In this document: positions 6,073 through 8,065 of the stretch, piece by piece
How positions within the stretch are numbered: the first letter of the stretch is position 1
How the letters are laid out: each line of letters begins with the position of its first letter
Assembly (NCBI GenBank): GCA_002435365.1
Contig: DJMM01000029.1
Coordinates: 4,722 to 12,786, forward strand
Direction of reading: 5' to 3'
Length of the DNA: 8,065 bases
From: Ignavibacteriales bacterium UBA6490
Lineage (GTDB): Bacteria > Bacteroidota > Ignavibacteria > Ignavibacteriales > Ignavibacteriaceae
The notes under the pieces: generated by a model
The model's input: only the letters and a program-made list of their open reading frames with translations
Database searches by the model: none
What the model was told of the DNA's origin: nothing
Made by a program: the position numbers and the translations under genes

Positions 6073-8065
6073 ATTTCAGCAGCATCATTTTTTTAACAGA
6101 CGAATTCTGGTTAGCCTGCAGCCTGTATAAATAGATTCCGCTGGGCAGTTTTGAACCGTTAAACTGTACAGTGTGATACCCTGCATCCATATTGCGGTCT
6201 ATCAGGGTGGTAACTTCGCGTCCCAGAATATCGTAGATTTTAAGATTTACATTTCCGTCTTCCAGCAGATTGAAACCGATAACCGTACCAGGATTGAAAG
6301 GGTTGGGATAATTCTGCTCAAGGCTGAAAATGCTTGGCGGGAAATCAATTCCTGAACCCTCACCGGGATATTTGAATCTCAGGTTGTCAACATAGATAGT
6401 TCCGGAAGTGGACTGTCCCTGAACATTAGTTCCGGCTAGCTGTATCTCAATTCTGTTATGGGTTAAGGGATAATTTAAATCGGAATTGCCTGATATTCTC
6501 GCCAATCCGGTCATCGGTGCATGAATAAGTGCAAATGACAAACTGTCGTCCAGATATCTTTTACCTGATGCCCTGTAGGATCCCTGGTTGGCATCGGTAA
6601 AGCGGTAAAATAATTTATGCTTGCGTCCGTCCGATTTTATATCCAGATAAATAGAGTCGGGTATTCCGTATACAAGAATATCTTTGTTGAGATAAATCCA
6701 GTAGGAAGGATTTTGCGAACTATAGGTGAACTTGTAATATATTTTAAACGACGTACTGCCTTCCGACTTTTCATCCGGAGTAAGTGAAACTGCAAGTGAG
6801 TCAAGGTTGTTTCCGGTAAATGTCCATCCGTTCAGGCTCTCAAGTCCATCGAATAATACCATGCCGCTTGCGTTCTCAACCCTGATGATGCAGGTATCCC
6901 GGTAACCGCTGCAGACAGCGATTATTTTCGTGGTACCGCTTCTATTGCCTGAAAATACACCGTTTGAATCTATCGTACCGACCGATGGGACGGTAGAAGT
7001 TAATTGGAACCTGGTAATAGCGAGGTCATGCTTTAAAGAATCGGCATCGTATGTATCGATTTTTAATTGAATTGGTCTGGAGGTATCAGTTACGACAAAG
7101 TTTGGTCTGATTTCGAAAAATTTTAAGTCATATGTTTTAATGAAGCATGATTCTGTTGTATTATTAAGCTTTGCATAAACATATCCGCTGTCCGGGAGAT
7201 CTCCCGGAGTGAATATACCCGTAGGTGTAACAGATCCTATCCTGCTGTCGCAAGAATACTCTATCATCGATGAAGGCAGTATAATCCGGTTTCCGTATTT
7301 ATCTATTGCAGACGCCGTAAAGGTATAATTATCATAGCGGAAAATTTTCAACGATTTAGCAGATAGTGACATGGAATTGAAATCCTGCGGAACAGAAGAT
7401 GAAAGTACAATTAATGAATAAACGAAATTTGTACTGAACAGACGTAGACTGTCTTCATTTCCGCCATGTGCCATCTGCGGAAAGAAAGCTCCCTGGTTGT
7501 AAATTCCAAGCTCTGTAGCAGCTCTTGATACTGCCACGCCGCCGCGCAGCCTTATTCCAAAATCGGTGGATATTCCGTCATCCGGAGGTACCACCGGATC
7601 CAGCAGACCATGAAAATTAGCAACAGGCGGTTCGCCTGCATCAATCCATGAAAGATCTAATATTGCTCCGCAATAATTTACTATCCCCTTAACGGCAGTC
7701 GGAAATCCCGGATTTCCGCTGGTACCTTCAATATCTCCCCATTTTGCCTGGTTGATATCAGAAGGTATTTCATCCTGATCCCAGTAGGCATAATGCAGTG
7801 CAATCATCGATCCTGCTGATGATCCCATCAGGTAAATACGCGAGGTATCTATTCCATATTCAGCTGCTTTTGAACGGAGAAACCGGACAGCTGCTTTGGT
7901 ATCCTGAACACCCCGCAGCAGGGCTTCCAGGATAGTTTTAACTCCTTTTGGTGATTCAATGCCAAGTCTGTATTCTATTGTAGCAGCTGCATAGCCGCGT
8001 TTTGCAAACTCATTGCAGAATCCGCCCATTTCTCCTCTGTTGCTGCTGATCAGACTGCCGCCGTG
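6071..8065 (-). CDS. secreted modular alpha/beta-hydrolase esterase with Ig-like, beta-sandwich and T9SS sorting domains (N-terminus outside window)
   Basis: 664 residues are visible and the frame is open through the right edge, so the true start lies beyond it. The ATG at 8029 is internal, because the 12 codons before it encode HGGSL, the oxyanion-hole motif of esterases. Numbering from that His as 1: the alpha/beta-hydrolase domain covers about 1-222, with nucleophile Ser83 in G-S-S-A-G (81-85), probable acid Asp156 in HGLLDPVVP, and probable His200 in QMAHGG. The segment KAAVRFLRSKAAEYGID fits carboxylesterases of the BD-FAE type. Two Ig-like (Big-type) repeats follow, marked by IGSVTPTGIF (about 276) and VGTIDSNGVF (about 362). 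A jelly-roll-like beta-sandwich, about 402-567, could bind carbohydrate. The T9SS type A sorting domain runs from about 581 to 664, with NYPNPFNP at 585. This implies outer-membrane passage by T9SS and release or surface anchoring. An ester-linked polymer such as an acylated polysaccharide is a reasonable but unproved substrate. A hairpin terminator overlaps the stop. Confidence 0.9.
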   Translation of the reverse strand, partial: HGGSLISSNRGEMGGFCNEFAKRGYAAATIEYRLGIESPKGVKTILEALLRGVQDTKAAVRFLRSKAAEYGIDTSRIYLMGSSAGSMIALHYAYWDQDEIPSDINQAKWGDIEGTSGNPGFPTAVKGIVNYCGAILDLSWIDAGEPPVANFHGLLDPVVPPDDGISTDFGIRLRGGVAVSRAATELGIYNQGAFFPQMAHGGNEDSLRLFSTNFVYSLIVLSSSVPQDFNSMSLSAKSLKIFRYDNYTFTASAIDKYGNRIILPSSMIEYSCDSRIGSVTPTGIFTPGDLPDSGYVYAKLNNTTESCFIKTYDLKFFEIRPNFVVTDTSRPIQLKIDTYDADSLKHDLAITRFQLTSTVPSVGTIDSNGVFSGNRSGTTKIIAVCSGYRDTCIIRVENASGMVLFDGLESLNGWTFTGNNLDSLAVSLTPDEKSEGSTSFKIYYKFTYSSQNPSYWIYLNKDILVYGIPDSIYLDIKSDGRKHKLFYRFTDANQGSYRASGKRYLDDSLSFALIHAPMTGLARISGNSDLNYPLTHNRIEIQLAGTNVQGQSTSGTIYVDNLRFKYPGEGSGIDFPPSIFSLEQNYPNPFNPGTVIGFNLLEDGNVNLKIYDILGREVTTLIDRNMDAGYHTVQFNGSKLPSGIYLYRLQANQNSSVKKMMLLK
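7191..7208. repeat. perfect 18-bp palindrome inside the esterase gene
   Basis: TCCGGGAGATCTCCCGGA reads the same on both strands with no spacer. It encodes the TPGDLPD part of the first Ig-like repeat. With no loop it would make a poor RNA hairpin, so it is either a protein-binding site, a restriction-type symmetry or chance. Confidence 0.5.
7580..7599. repeat. near-perfect 20-bp palindrome inside the esterase gene
   Basis: ATCCGGAGGTACCACCGGAT is symmetric except for one A/A pair (positions 7586 and 7593). It encodes the DPVVPPD loop that carries the probable catalytic Asp, which gives a coding reason for its sequence. Like the palindrome at 7191-7208, it has TCCGG at the left and CCGGA at the right. 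Confidence 0.4.

Noticed and set aside
7458..7483. Inverted repeat TTTCCGC / GCGGAAA with a 12-base loop inside the esterase gene
   Set aside because: The short arms are fully accounted for by codons around the catalytic His loop, and there is no T run for termination.

Overview
The window looks like chromosome from a member of the Ignavibacteriota, or a close relative in the Bacteroidota/Chlorobiota group. The main reason is the C-terminus of the large minus-strand protein at the right edge. It carries an NYPNPFNP motif, an IYDILGREV segment and a LPSGIYLYRL ending, the usual form of a type IX secretion (T9SS) type A sorting domain in that group. The DNA is AT-rich with AT-rich spacers. All three proteins with ordinary Sec signal peptides appear to be cut just before Gln (A|Q), a habit known from Bacteroidetes. 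Several genes have clear AGGA/GGAG ribosome binding sites; the two VanZ-type genes do not.

Layout, left to right: a small exported HEAT-like protein (98-544, +); a VanZ-family membrane protein (694-1098, -); a secreted SxxK serine hydrolase with an extra C-terminal beta domain (1285-2985, -); a 394-bp divergent spacer with candidate promoters, an AT-rich inverted repeat and one doubtful 38-codon ORF; an exported AhpD/carboxymuconolactone-decarboxylase-like protein (3380-3865, +) followed by a G/C hairpin terminator; a second small VanZ-like membrane protein (4043-4420, +); a 303-bp spacer; a lipoprotein SxxK serine hydrolase (4724-5887, +); a convergent spacer; and a large modular esterase with a T9SS tail (6071-8065, -) whose N-terminus lies outside the window.

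Nearly every product is exported or in the membrane, so this is a cell-envelope and secreted-enzyme neighbourhood. Two VanZ-like proteins and two penicillin-binding-protein-like serine hydrolases occur as two same-strand pairs on either side of the AhpD-like gene. I see no CRISPR array, tRNA, rRNA, transposase, phage gene or recognised defence system. The neighbourhood appears mostly ordinary. The points most worth a second look are the Gln-after-cleavage pattern, the replaced third active-site motif in the lipoprotein hydrolase, the exported AhpD-like protein, the duplicated VanZ/serine-hydrolase pairing, and two long palindromes inside the esterase gene.
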